A stretch of 64,000 nt of DNA, taken from positions 124,001-188,000 of the forward strand of contig NZ_JACBFS010000001.1 of the NCBI RefSeq assembly GCF_022138605.1, in the 5' to 3' direction. This DNA comes from Xanthobacter sp. NM-25 (GTDB lineage: Bacteria > Pseudomonadota > Alphaproteobacteria > Rhizobiales > Xanthobacteraceae). The notes under the pieces were generated by a model that ran no database searches, was not told the DNA's origin, and saw only the letters and a list, made by a program, of their open reading frames with translations. How positions within the stretch are numbered: the stretch's first letter is position 1; every line of letters starts with the position of its first letter. Of this stretch, positions 28,693-37,615 are shown one piece after another. The translations under genes were made by a program, and so were the position numbers.

Positions 28693-28752
28693 CGCGGCCA
28701 CTGGTCTCACGGCCACACCTTTCACGGCCACTGGCCTCACGGCCACTTGGGC
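28693..28752. repeat. 15-base tandem repeat over the 3' end of dctP
   Basis: Four copies of CGGCCAC spaced exactly 15 bases (28695, 28710, 28725, 28740). On the minus strand the unit reads TGGCCGTGA, the last two codons and stop of dctP (W-P-stop); three copies keep the TGA in the same reading frame and the outermost has CGA. Confidence 0.9.
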
Positions 28753-29825
28753 GCGGAGAAGCGGAAGGTGTCGAGACGATAATCGGCGACACGCATCCAG
28801 GCGTTGGATTCGTTCAGGAAGGTCTTCCAGGGCTCGTAGATCTTCTTGAACTCGGGGTTGGAGGCCGCGATTTCGAGGAAGGTCTCGGTGGTGGCCTTGT
28901 AGACCGCCTCCATCACCGGCTGCGGAAACGCCCGCAGCTCCACGCCCGCCGCAAGAAGGCGACGCAAGGCGGCCGGGTTCTTGTTGTCGTAATCGGCGAG
29001 CATCATCTGGTTCTGCTCGGTGGCCGCCACCTCATAGGCCGCCTTGTAGGTGGGCGGCAGAGCGTCCCAGGCTTCCTTGTTCACCAGCGACGTGATCTGC
29101 GACGAACCTTCCCACCAGCCGGGGGTGTAATAGAATTTGGCCACCTTGTAGAGGCCGAGCTTTTCGTCGTCATGGGGGCCCACCCACTCCGCCGCATCGA
29201 TGGTGCCGCGCTCCAGCGAGGGATAGATGTCGCCCGGCGCGATCTGCTGCGGCACCAGGCCGAGCTTGCTCATGATGCGGCCACCGAGGCCGGCGATGCG
29301 CATCTTGAGGCCCTTGAGGTCCTCGACGCTGGTGATCTCCTTGCGATACCAGCCGCCCATCTGCACGCCATTATTGCCGCAGGGGAAGGTGACCATGTTC
29401 TCCTTGCCGAACAACTCCTGGATGAGCGCCCGGCCACCGCCGAAGAAATACCAGGCGGTCTGCTGGCGGGCATTGGTGCCGAAGGCGAGGCCGCCGTCGA
29501 AGGCATAGGCGGGGTTCTTGCCGGTGAAGAAGGAGGTGAGGGTGTGGCTGCACTCCACCGTCTTGTTTTTGGTGGCATCGAACACCTGCAGCGCGCCGAC
29601 GATCTCGCCGGCCGCGAACGGCGTGACCTCGAACTTGCCGCCGGTGAGCTCGCCGATGCGCTTGCACATGGCTTCGGCCGAGCCATACATGGTGTCGATG
29701 CTCTTCGGCCACGACGTGGCCATGCGCCACTTGATGCTGGGCTCGCTCTGGGCGATGGCGGGAGCCGCCACCACCGTGGCAGCGGAACCGGCGGCCACGG
29801 TGGTCAGGAATTGACGTCGCTTCAT
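28737..29825 (-). CDS. dctP: TRAP transporter substrate-binding protein
   Basis: 362 residues from ATG preceded by GAGAGGGATT. Twin-arginine signal (MKRRQFLTTVAAGSAATVVAAPAIAQ) sends it folded to the periplasm. The body is of the DctP/TAXI-type 7TM fold used for organic and keto/aromatic acids: WRMATSWPKSIDTMYGSAEAM, GGRALIQELF and the substrate-binding Arg region KGLKMRIAGLGGRIM, and DAAEWVGPHDDEKLGLYKVAKFYY. It groups with the mandelate/2-oxo-acid-like subfamily by these blocks (inference). First of a P-M-Q set, here read Q-M-P in transcription order. Confidence 0.93.
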   Translation of the reverse strand: MKRRQFLTTVAAGSAATVVAAPAIAQSEPSIKWRMATSWPKSIDTMYGSAEAMCKRIGELTGGKFEVTPFAAGEIVGALQVFDATKNKTVECSHTLTSFFTGKNPAYAFDGGLAFGTNARQQTAWYFFGGGRALIQELFGKENMVTFPCGNNGVQMGGWYRKEITSVEDLKGLKMRIAGLGGRIMSKLGLVPQQIAPGDIYPSLERGTIDAAEWVGPHDDEKLGLYKVAKFYYTPGWWEGSSQITSLVNKEAWDALPPTYKAAYEVAATEQNQMMLADYDNKNPAALRRLLAAGVELRAFPQPVMEAVYKATTETFLEIAASNPEFKKIYEPWKTFLNESNAWMRVADYRLDTFRFSAPKWP

Positions 29826-29973
29826 CTGAATCCCTCTCGATGGTCTTGTCGCGCGGCCGTTCAAGGCCTTGTTGTGGAAGGCAAGGTTTTATCTTTGGCG
29901 CCGTGCGTGCGGCGCCTGTTGTTGGCCGCCAAGGCGGCAGAAACTCTTGAGGTTCGGCGCGCGCCGTCCATGG

Positions 29974-31878
29974 TCAGAACCCCGCGCCCGGTTTCGGCAG
30001 CCCGCCGGCATCGGGCATGCCGAACGGATCATTCTTGGCTCCGCCGCCCAGGCTCGCCGGGCCGTCGAGAGCATCGAGCTGGCGCTGGGCGGCGGCCGGA
30101 TCCACCGTCGAGGCCGCGCTCTTGTAGTGCATGACCAGCGATGGAAAGAGCACCACCACGCCCACCATCAGAAGCTGGACGATGACGAAGGGAATGGCGC
30201 CCCAATAGATCTGCGCGGAGGTCACCGGCTCCATGCGCCGGCGGGTGACCTTGTCGAGATACGGTACCTTCGGCGCCACCGAGCGCAGGTAGAACAGCGC
30301 GAAACCGAACGGCGGATGCATGTAGGACGTCTGCATGTTCACGCCCAGGATCACCCCCAGCCAGATCAGATCGATGCCCATCTTCTCGGCGGCCGGCGCG
30401 ATCAGCGGAATGATGATGAAGGCGAGCTCAAAGAAATCCAGGAAGAAGGCCAGGAAGAAGATGAGCGTGTTGATGAACAGCAGGAAGCCGACCTGCCCAC
30501 CCGGCAGGCTGGTGAGGAGATGCTCCACCCACAGATGGCCGTTGATGCCGTAGAAGGTGAGCGAGAACACCCGCGCGCCGAGCACGATGAAGATGGCGAA
30601 GGCGGAGAGCTTCGCCGTGGCCTGGGTCGCATGGGTCAGGATGGAAAGACTGAAGCGCTTCGGATTGTTCTCCAGCCGCCGCTTCAACGCCGCCAGCACG
30701 ATGGCACCCACCGCGCCCATGGCGCCGCCCTCGGTCGGCGTCGCCACGCCGATGAAGATGGTGCCGAGCACCAGGAAGATCAGCAGCAGCGGGGGCACCA
30801 TCACGAAGGTGATCTGCTCCGCCAGCCGCGACACCAGCCGCACCCCGGTGAAGCGCTCCACCACGCCCACCACGAACGCATAGACTGCGCCGGCCCCGAC
30901 CACATCCGCCAGCACCTGCAGGGTGGCATGCCCGCTCTGGCCCGCCAGCACGTAAAGCCCCACCAGAACCGCCGTCAGCGCCGCCGAAAGCCCGATGCGC
31001 CGCGCCCCGAGGAAGCGGTTGAGCAACGCGCAGACCAGCGCCACCACGGTGCCCGCGCAGATGGAGAGGATGACGAAATCGGCACCCGCCTTCACCCCCG
31101 TCTGCTTCATGATGGCGACGGCCACCACGCCCGAGAACAGGGCCAGCAGCCCCACCTGCCAGGAACCCCGGGCCCCCGACGGCTCGCGATTGGTGATCGC
31201 TTCCGGCGGCAGGCCGGGCGCCATTTTCGGGAAGATCAGGGTCACCAGGAAGACGAACAGCGCATAGATGCCGGTGAGCACCAAGCCGGGCAGGAAGGCG
31301 CCCTCATACATGTCACCCACGGAGCGGCCCAGCTGGTCCGCCATCACGATCAGCACCAGCGAGGGTGGAATGATCTGCGCCAGCGTGCCCGAGGCGGCGA
31401 TGACGCCGGAGGCCAGACGCCGGTCATAGCCATAACGCAGCATGATGGGCAGGGAGATGAGGCCCATGGAGATCACCGAGGCGGCCACCACGCCGGTGGT
31501 GGCGGCGAGCAACGCCCCCACGAAGATCACCGCATAGGCCAGGCCACCACGCACCGTGCCGAACAGCTGCCCCACCGTTTCCAGCAGGTCTTCCGCCATG
31601 CCAGAGCGCTCGAGGATGAGCCCCATGAAGGTGAAGAAGGGGATGGCCAGCAGCACTTCATTCGACATGGTGCCGAACATGCGATCCGGCAGCGCCTGCA
31701 GCAGCGGCCACGACAGCGTGATGCTGTCGGATGCATAGGGCGACAGCTCCACCGCGATGACGAAGAAGAGCAGGCCATTGGCCGCCAGCGCGAACGCGAC
31801 CGGATACCCGAGCAGCATGAAGACGACGAGCGTCGCAAACATGATCGGCGCGAGATTTTGGGCAATGAACTCGATCAT
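29974..31878 (-). CDS. dctM: TRAP transporter large permease
   Basis: 634 residues, longer than the common 425-residue DctM. The conserved large-permease parts are present at both ends (LLAIPFFTFMGLILERSG, ATTGVVAASVISMGLISLPIMLRYGYD, then GGAMGAVGAIVLAALKRR and FFLDFFELAFIIIPLIAP), separated by an insertion of roughly 150 residues with extra helices (about 235-385). This long form occurs with mandelate/lactate-type DctP partners. It forms the ion-coupled translocation channel. The C-terminus is a Pro/Gly/Asp-rich tail. Confidence 0.92.
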   Translation of the reverse strand: MIEFIAQNLAPIMFATLVVFMLLGYPVAFALAANGLLFFVIAVELSPYASDSITLSWPLLQALPDRMFGTMSNEVLLAIPFFTFMGLILERSGMAEDLLETVGQLFGTVRGGLAYAVIFVGALLAATTGVVAASVISMGLISLPIMLRYGYDRRLASGVIAASGTLAQIIPPSLVLIVMADQLGRSVGDMYEGAFLPGLVLTGIYALFVFLVTLIFPKMAPGLPPEAITNREPSGARGSWQVGLLALFSGVVAVAIMKQTGVKAGADFVILSICAGTVVALVCALLNRFLGARRIGLSAALTAVLVGLYVLAGQSGHATLQVLADVVGAGAVYAFVVGVVERFTGVRLVSRLAEQITFVMVPPLLLIFLVLGTIFIGVATPTEGGAMGAVGAIVLAALKRRLENNPKRFSLSILTHATQATAKLSAFAIFIVLGARVFSLTFYGINGHLWVEHLLTSLPGGQVGFLLFINTLIFFLAFFLDFFELAFIIIPLIAPAAEKMGIDLIWLGVILGVNMQTSYMHPPFGFALFYLRSVAPKVPYLDKVTRRRMEPVTSAQIYWGAIPFVIVQLLMVGVVVLFPSLVMHYKSAASTVDPAAAQRQLDALDGPASLGGGAKNDPFGMPDAGGLPKPGAGF

Positions 31879-31927
31879 TGGGCGCGGGCCTGAACATCAA
31901 AAAGAGAAATGGGCAGCGAGGTCACAC

Positions 31928-32536
31928 TCACGGGCGCAATCCTCCCTCGCTGACGCGCGGATCCACTTCCGCCAGCTCATGCAACAGGCGCTCGGCCTCG
32001 TTCTCGTGCACATCGGGCTGCCCCCCATCGGGCAGATCGCCGCGCATGATGGCGACGCGCTTGATGAGCTCGCTGATGCCCTGCAGCAGCATCAGCGCGA
32101 AGCCGAGAAGAATGATGAGCTTGGCCGGCCACAGGATGAGGCCGCCGGCATTGGGAGAATACTCACCGGATGCAAGGGAGTCTGTCACATAGGGCAGCGA
32201 CAGCCATACCATCACGCCACAAAAAACGAGAAGAAAGAAGCTTATGCACAAGACCTCGACGATATTGGCGACCCGCCGACTGAACTTGCTTGCGACGATG
32301 TCGATGCGAATATGCTCGTTGAGCTGCAGGGTCCATGGCGCGCACAGCATGAAGACCACGCCGAACAGATACCATTGCAGCTCCAGCCAGGCGTTGGAGG
32401 AGACCCCGAACAGCTTCCGCACCACCGCATTCACCGAGGAGACGATGACGGCGACAAAGATCGCCCAGCACGCCACGCGCCCGACCCAGGCATTGGTCGC
32501 GTCAATCACCCGAGACGCTTTCAGCAACCCTTCCAT
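31928..32536 (-). CDS. dctQ: TRAP transporter small permease
   Basis: 202 residues from ATG (MEGLLKASRVID) with GGGAG six bases upstream; a GTG one codon earlier is less well spaced. Four hydrophobic segments and the DctQ pattern ELQWYLFGVVFMLCAPWTLQLNEHIRIDI. C-terminal tail acidic. It precedes the large permease by about 50 bases, and an AT-rich tract lies just upstream. Confidence 0.9.
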   Translation of the reverse strand: MEGLLKASRVIDATNAWVGRVACWAIFVAVIVSSVNAVVRKLFGVSSNAWLELQWYLFGVVFMLCAPWTLQLNEHIRIDIVASKFSRRVANIVEVLCISFFLLVFCGVMVWLSLPYVTDSLASGEYSPNAGGLILWPAKLIILLGFALMLLQGISELIKRVAIMRGDLPDGGQPDVHENEAERLLHELAEVDPRVSEGGLRP

Positions 32537-32564
32537 CACGGACTCCCTTGAGGGCTCGGGATAA

Positions 32565-32595
32565 ACAAATAATAATAATTATTCTAAACTAGAAT
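32565..32595. other. AT-rich tract with hairpin between the GST-like gene and dctQ
   Basis: A stretch almost wholly A/T (32565-32586) abuts the perfect repeat ATTCTA AAC TAGAAT (32581-32595), which includes the TAG stop of the isomerase gene. On the minus strand the hairpin is followed by AT-rich sequence, so it may act as an attenuating terminator or stabilise the upstream mRNA. Confidence 0.5.
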
Positions 32596-33227
32596 GCGTC
32601 CGCCTGATACTTCGGCTGCGTACTCTCGAAGCACGGAAGCGCCATGCAATTCTCGAAAATCTCGCCAATTTTCTTGAAGCCAGAGACGTCGCAATGAAAT
32701 CTATTGGCGTTGAACACCTGCGGCACCAGACAAACATCCGCGAGGGTCGGCGCGTCGCCGAACACGAACCGACCAGCCATGCCCCGCGCCGCCAAGGTGG
32801 CTTCAAGACCCTGAAAACCTTCCCCGATCCAGTGGCCATACCACTCGTTGCGCTCCGCCTCCGAGAGCCCCCAGCGATGACCGAGATACTTCAGCACCCG
32901 TACGTTATTCAGAGGATGAATATCGCAACAGATGATCTGGCTGACGGCGCGGACGTAAGCCCGCTCCCGCGCCCCCTGTGGCAGCAACGAGGGCTGCGGA
33001 TAGGCCTCATCCAGGTATTCCATGGTCGCCATTGACTGGGTGAAGACCCCGTCGCCATCGACCAGCGCGGGCACAAGACCTTCCGGATTACGCTCCAGAT
33101 ATGCCGGCAACTTGTGCTCCATCTTCGGCAGGCTGACGAAATGGGGCACATAATCGAGCCCCTTGAACGCCAAAGCGATGCGCAACCGGTAGGACGCGGA
33201 AGACCGGAAAAAACCGTACAGTTCCAT
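32589..33227 (-). CDS. Maleylpyruvate/maleylacetoacetate isomerase-like GST
   Basis: 212 residues. Zeta-class GST: N-terminal thioredoxin-like domain with the SSASYRLRIALAFKG glutathione-site motif (SSxSxRxRIAL), NPEGLVPALVDGDGVFTQSMATMEYLDE, then CDIHPLNNVRVLKYLG and WIGEGFQGLEATLA in the helical domain. Next to a salicylate-5-hydroxylase-like oxygenase, the best role is GSH-dependent isomerisation of maleylpyruvate to fumarylpyruvate in the gentisate route (NagL role). Maleylacetoacetate isomerase is the alternative. The base composition is less GC-rich than its neighbours, which hints at separate acquisition. Confidence 0.85.
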   Translation of the reverse strand: MELYGFFRSSASYRLRIALAFKGLDYVPHFVSLPKMEHKLPAYLERNPEGLVPALVDGDGVFTQSMATMEYLDEAYPQPSLLPQGARERAYVRAVSQIICCDIHPLNNVRVLKYLGHRWGLSEAERNEWYGHWIGEGFQGLEATLAARGMAGRFVFGDAPTLADVCLVPQVFNANRFHCDVSGFKKIGEIFENCMALPCFESTQPKYQADAF

Positions 33228-33308
33228 CAGCCAGCTCTAAAAGATCCAGGAAAGGGAAAAGGCATTGGGCCAGCGGCATGGGAGGGGAGCACACCCCTCC
33301 CGCCCCGC

Positions 33309-33680
33309 TCAGGCCTCGGCGGCCTTGTTCAGGATCTCTTCCGGCGTGGAGGACACGACCTGCGCATAGCGCGGAATGAACTTGCCCCCCACGATGTGCC
33401 GGATGAACGACGGCTTGATCTCCTCCGCCAGAACCTTGCGGATCCGCGCGTGTTCCTCGATGTCGGACCACTCGGCGATCAAATAGAAGCGCAGCGGATC
33501 TTCAGTATCCCGCAACAGAACACCGTCCTTCACCTGCGCCCATGATTTGTGCATGGGATTGCCTTCGGAATAGTCGAAGGCCTCGAATTCGCGAATGAAT
33601 TCCTCTTCCACACCGGGCGCGATCCGGAAATCATAAATGTGGAAATAGTTGCCCTTCTTGGCGAGCGGCTCCTGCGCCAT
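33309..33680 (-). CDS. Small ABM/dimeric alpha-beta-barrel-like protein
   Basis: 123 residues from ATG (MAQEPLAKKGNYFHIYDFR) with a GAGGAGG site. The pattern FHIYDFRIAPGVEEEFIREFEAFDYSEGNPMHKSWAQVKD..FYLIAEWSDIEEH resembles the antibiotic-biosynthesis-monooxygenase-like dimeric barrel family (quinone/aromatic-binding or small isomerase/monooxygenase). It is the first gene of the minus-strand catabolic set, just behind a strong promoter. Its exact function is not recognised; a role on an aromatic intermediate is inferred only from position. Confidence 0.65.
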   Translation of the reverse strand: MAQEPLAKKGNYFHIYDFRIAPGVEEEFIREFEAFDYSEGNPMHKSWAQVKDGVLLRDTEDPLRFYLIAEWSDIEEHARIRKVLAEEIKPSFIRHIVGGKFIPRYAQVVSSTPEEILNKAAEA

Positions 33681-33737
33681 GCCCGTCCTCCTCATTGGCG
33701 TATGATGACACCGCCCCGCGGCGGAGATCATTTAATA

Positions 33738-33765
33738 GAGGTACACTGAACATTTTTCCTGTCAA
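33738..33765 (-). promoter_or_regulatory. Promoter of the catabolic operon with candidate MarR operator, site C
   Basis: Minus strand TTGACA (33760-33765), 16-base spacer, TACCTC (33738-33743), 58 bases before the small ABM-like gene. GGTACACTGA (33740-33749, plus strand) lies over the -10 side, related to sites A, B and D. Confidence 0.6.
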
Positions 33766-33859
33766 TGCGCCAAATCAAAAGTCTCAAAAATGCTAAAACA
33801 ATGTGCAAAATGGCCAATCTATACGCATAGATGTGCCGCAGACTTAGCCTCCGGACCCG

Positions 33860-33880
33860 CATAATACACCGTACACTGAT
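33860..33880 (+). promoter_or_regulatory. Candidate MarR operator, site D, before the second amidase
   Basis: CGTACACTGA at 33870-33879, immediately after a CATAAT -10-like hexamer (33860-33865), 50 bases before the amidase GTG start. No convincing -35 was seen. An independent perfect repeat ATCTAT ACGC ATAGAT lies at 33817-33832 in the same AT-rich divergent region. Confidence 0.5.
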
Positions 33881-33929
33881 TAATTAGGGTGGCGCAGAAA
33901 GCCGCCGATGAGGCGCGCAGGAGAGGATC

Positions 33930-35306
33930 GTGTCGCACAGCAAAGAACACTTCCAACCCGTCGAAGACCCGGCGGGTGGCGATATCGCGGCGCTGCAGGC
34001 CGCCTTCCGCTCCGGCACCCTCGCCCCGAGCGCGCGTCTTGACCGATGTCTTACCGCCGCCCGCAGCACCCCGGCGAGCTTCATCACTTTGATGGAAGAG
34101 CGAGCCCGCGCGGAGGCCGCCGCCAGCGACGCCCGACATGCCGACGGCAAGCCGCGCGGGCCCCTGGATGGCATCGTCGTCAGCTATAAGGACATCATCG
34201 ATTGCGCCGGCACGCGCACCACCGCGGGCTCCCCGCTTGGCGCCGAGAGCCAGCCGGCAGCGGCCGATGCCCCCATAGTGAGCGCGCTGACGGATGCCGG
34301 TGCCATCGCCATCGGCAAGACCAATCTCACCGAATTCGCCTTTTCGGTGCTGGGTGTGAACCCGCACTTCGGCACGCCGGACAATCCCCGGCACCCTGGC
34401 CATGTGCCCGGCGGCTCCTCCAGCGGGGCGGCGGTGGCCGTCGCCCGCGGCGCCTGCACCATCGCCGTCGGCTCCGACACCTCGGGCTCGATCCGCGTGC
34501 CGGCCGCCTTCTGTGGTCTGGCGGGCTTCAAGCCCTCCCCCGGCCGCTATCCCATGGCGGGGGTCTTTCCCCTCGCCCCGTCGCTGGACACCCTGGGCTT
34601 CCTGGCACGTCGTGCCCGCGACATCGCTCTGGTGGACGAAGTGCTGGCCGGCGATGCGGGACGGGCAACCTCCCGCGCGGCCGGCAGCGACCTGTCACGA
34701 TGGCCCATCATCGTGCCCGAAGGCGTCCTCACCGAGGACCTGGAGGCCCCTGTCGCCGCGGCTTTCGAGATCGCCCTGCAGCGGATCGCGGCCGCGGGCG
34801 GCCGCATCGATCGGCGGCCGGTTCCCGCCATCGAAGCGGCGCAGATGACCTTGAGCCAGCACGGGGCGATGGTGGGATTCGAGGCGGTGAAGGTGCATGC
34901 CGCGCTGCTGGCCGCCCCCGCCCGCCTGGCCCGTATCGATCCCAACGTGCGCCAGCGGCTGCAACAGGCAGCACGACGCCCGGCCGAGGATTATGCGGCA
35001 CTGGTGACGCAGCGCGCCCGGCTCGCCGCGGACCTCGCCGCCGATATCGGCGAGGCGATCCTCGTGTGCCCCACAGTGCCGCATCTGGCGCCGGAATGTG
35101 CGCCGCTGCTGTCGGATCCCGCGCGCTTCGCGGCCGTCAACCTGCGGACCCTGCGCAACACCATGCTCGGCAGCTACCTGCGCCTGCCCGGCCTGGCGCT
35201 GCCGGCCGGCCCGGCGAGCCTGCTGGCCAGCGCCGCCGAAGGTCATGATGAGCGGCTGCTGGCCATCGGGCCGGCGCTGGAAGCCGCGCTGGCGCCCCTT
35301 GAATGA
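33930..35306 (+). CDS. Amidase (amidase-signature family), divergent from the catabolic operon
   Basis: 458 residues from a GTG preceded by AGGAGAGG. Catalytic Lys87 (VVSYKDIID), loop PGGSSSGAAVAVARGA (160-175) with the cis-Ser, and nucleophile Ser187 in GSDTSGSIRVPAAFCG; all three signature residues are intact. Similar in layout to malonamidase/aryl-amide and carbamate hydrolases. Shares its promoter region with the ABM-like gene on the other strand, so it is probably regulated with that operon. It is distinct in sequence from the first amidase at 19.3-20.7 kb. Confidence 0.88.
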   Translation: MSHSKEHFQPVEDPAGGDIAALQAAFRSGTLAPSARLDRCLTAARSTPASFITLMEERARAEAAASDARHADGKPRGPLDGIVVSYKDIIDCAGTRTTAGSPLGAESQPAAADAPIVSALTDAGAIAIGKTNLTEFAFSVLGVNPHFGTPDNPRHPGHVPGGSSSGAAVAVARGACTIAVGSDTSGSIRVPAAFCGLAGFKPSPGRYPMAGVFPLAPSLDTLGFLARRARDIALVDEVLAGDAGRATSRAAGSDLSRWPIIVPEGVLTEDLEAPVAAAFEIALQRIAAAGGRIDRRPVPAIEAAQMTLSQHGAMVGFEAVKVHAALLAAPARLARIDPNVRQRLQQAARRPAEDYAALVTQRARLAADLAADIGEAILVCPTVPHLAPECAPLLSDPARFAAVNLRTLRNTMLGSYLRLPGLALPAGPASLLASAAEGHDERLLAIGPALEAALAPLE

Positions 35307-35533
35307 GGGCTGATGAGTCTCGATCACTCAACGCGGGGAAACGGAGGGCATCCCAAGTCCGTCGAGATTCAAGAGAGATGGGTCGTCACGATACGGCCCA
35401 TCGCCTCACCGCCTCCTGCCCCCGCCGGGGGGCGCCCTCCAAGCCGCAATGGGCGTGGCGCCATGCGGCCCCATGAGGAACACGCGGGCAACGCGGCACG
35501 AGCGGAGCGGCGGGCGCCGACGATCGAGGCGCC

Positions 35534-37366
35534 CTAGGCGTCCGCGGCCGTGTCGGAACGCTGTGCGTCGGGCGCCGCGCCGGTGGCCTCGGGCGCGGTT
35601 TCCGGGCCGGCTTCCGCCACGACGGATCCCGCCTCCGGCGGCGGAGTCGGGCCGGCGACCGTCGGGGAGGCCTCCTCCTCTTCCTTCAGCACATGGCCCA
35701 GCATGCCGCGCGCCACTTCCCGCTCGCCCATGATGATGAAATTGGCGCCGGTCTGCCGCAGGCGATCCACTTCCGCATCCGTGTGGGCACGGGCGATGAT
35801 CTCGATCTGCGGATTGACCGCCCGCGCCTTCTTCAGCACCCCACTGGCCTCGAAGCCATCGGGAATGGCGAGGATGAGGCGCTTCGCCCCCTCCACATTG
35901 GCGGCGGTGATGGCCGCGGGTGAAGCGGCATTGGCGTCGATGACCTCGAAACCGCTGGCCCGCAGTTCCTCCACACGGTCCTCCTGATCCTCGATCACCA
36001 GCAACGGCAGGCCGGCGGCCTTGAGCCCATCGGCCACCAGCCTGCCGACACGCCCGTAACCGACGATCACCGTGTGGTCGCTCTTCTCGGTCACCGGCAG
36101 GGTGGGCACAGGCACGGGCTCCGCTGGCTGGTCCACAGCCTTGGCGGCCTTGGCCGCCACCTTGGTGCGAAAGCGGTCCAGGATGAGAAAAAAGAACGGA
36201 TTGGCGACAATGGAGAAAATGGCCGCCGCCAGAATGAGGTCGCGCCCTTCCTTGGGCAGCAATTCGAGGCTCACCCCCAGGGCCACGAGGATGAACGAGA
36301 ACTCGCCGATCTGCGCGAGCGACGCGGAGATGGTGAAAGCGGTGAGCTTGGAATAGCCGAACACCCGCACCAGCAGATAGGCCGCAAGCGACTTGCCCAC
36401 CAGCACGATCGCCAGGGTGGCCAGCAGCGGCAAAGGATTGGTGAGGATGATGGTGGGATCCACCAACATGCCCACCGAGACGAAGAACAGCACCGCAAAG
36501 GCATCGCGCAGCGGCAGCGTCTCCTCGGCGGCGCGATGGGACAGTGGCGACTCGCTCAGCACCATGCCGGCGAAGAACGCCCCGAGCGCGAACGACACCC
36601 CGAACAGCTTGGCCGAGCCGAACGCCACCCCGAGCGCGATGGCCAGCACCGCCAGCCGGAACAGTTCGCGCGAGCCCACATGGGCCACCCAGTGCATGAC
36701 CAGGGGAATCACCCTCCGCCCGATCACCAGCATGAAGATGACGAAGCCCGCGACCTTGCCCAGGGTGACGCCGAGGGTGGTCCACACATCCATGGGCCCG
36801 AACCACGCGCCGGCCGCGCCCACCTCCACCGACTTGCCGCCGAGCGCGCCAGACACCGCCGGCAGCAGCACCAGCGCGAGCACCATGGCGAGGTCCTCGA
36901 CGATGAGCCAGCCCACCGCGATCCGGCCCTGCTCGCTCTCGATCATGCGCCGTTCCTGCAGCGCGCGCAGCAGCACCACCGTACTCGCCACCGACAGCGC
37001 GAGGCCGAACACGATGCCGCCGCCCAGGCTCCAGCCCATGGCATAGGCAAGGCCCATGCCCATCAAGGTGGCCACGCCGATCTGCAGCACGGCCCCGGGC
37101 ACCGCGATGGCCTTCACCGAAAGCAGATCCCGCAGCGAGAAATGCAGGCCCACGCCGAACATGAGCAGGATGATGCCCACCTCCGCCAGCTCCACCGCGA
37201 TGTGCTGGTCGGCAACGAAGCCGGGCGTGAAGGGACCGGCCATGACGCCAGCCAGAAGATAGCCCACCAGCGGCGACAGGCGCAGCCGCTGGGCCAGCGC
37301 GCCGAAGACGAAAGCCAGAACGAAAGCCCCGACGAGGGTCGCGATCAGCGGCGTATCGTGGGGCAA
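35534..37366 (-). CDS. ybaL: YbaL/KefB-type cation:proton antiporter
   Basis: 610 residues. CPA2 antiporter domain of about 12 helices (LVGYLLAGVMAGPFTPGF, EVGIILLMFGVGLHFS, residues 1-395) followed by a TrkA-N/RCK NAD-binding domain (HTVIVGYGRVGRLVADGL, about 420-540) and an Ala/Pro-rich acidic tail. YbaL is a K+/H+ exchanger or chemiosmotic stress protein of the inner membrane. No quinone-reductase ancillary subunit gene (kefF/G) is adjacent. Confidence 0.93.
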   Translation of the reverse strand: MPHDTPLIATLVGAFVLAFVFGALAQRLRLSPLVGYLLAGVMAGPFTPGFVADQHIAVELAEVGIILLMFGVGLHFSLRDLLSVKAIAVPGAVLQIGVATLMGMGLAYAMGWSLGGGIVFGLALSVASTVVLLRALQERRMIESEQGRIAVGWLIVEDLAMVLALVLLPAVSGALGGKSVEVGAAGAWFGPMDVWTTLGVTLGKVAGFVIFMLVIGRRVIPLVMHWVAHVGSRELFRLAVLAIALGVAFGSAKLFGVSFALGAFFAGMVLSESPLSHRAAEETLPLRDAFAVLFFVSVGMLVDPTIILTNPLPLLATLAIVLVGKSLAAYLLVRVFGYSKLTAFTISASLAQIGEFSFILVALGVSLELLPKEGRDLILAAAIFSIVANPFFFLILDRFRTKVAAKAAKAVDQPAEPVPVPTLPVTEKSDHTVIVGYGRVGRLVADGLKAAGLPLLVIEDQEDRVEELRASGFEVIDANAASPAAITAANVEGAKRLILAIPDGFEASGVLKKARAVNPQIEIIARAHTDAEVDRLRQTGANFIIMGEREVARGMLGHVLKEEEEASPTVAGPTPPPEAGSVVAEAGPETAPEATGAAPDAQRSDTAADA

Positions 37367-37546
37367 GCATCACCTCCGGCAGGAATGGATTGAATCAACA
37401 CGGCACCACACGCACCCGTGCGCGGCGACGCCATCATGAATGGAATGATCAAAGATTAGGGAAATGAGAAGGCGGGTCCAGCATTTCCATGCGGGAGGGC
37501 GCTATGGTCGCAGGGGATTACCACCCATGCGACCAGGCCAGCATGC

Positions 37547-37571
37547 AAAAGGGGACGCCGCCGGCGTCCCC
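37547..37571 (-). terminator. Intrinsic terminator of leuD
   Basis: GGGGACGCCG / CGGCGTCCCC ten-base stem, followed on the minus strand by TTTTGC, 45 bases beyond the leuD stop codon. Confidence 0.8.
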
Positions 37572-37615
37572 TGAAACACCGCACACATGTGCGGGCCCCC
37601 TTCAAACGGCATCCG

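Noticed and set aside
28693..28752. CRISPR array
   Set aside because: Units are 15 bases with no spacer pattern and no cas genes; they are simple tandem duplications at a gene end.
27054..30134. Plus-strand frame of about 1000 codons across the coxL and dctP genes
   Set aside because: Antisense to two clear genes, low-complexity composition and no recognisable start.
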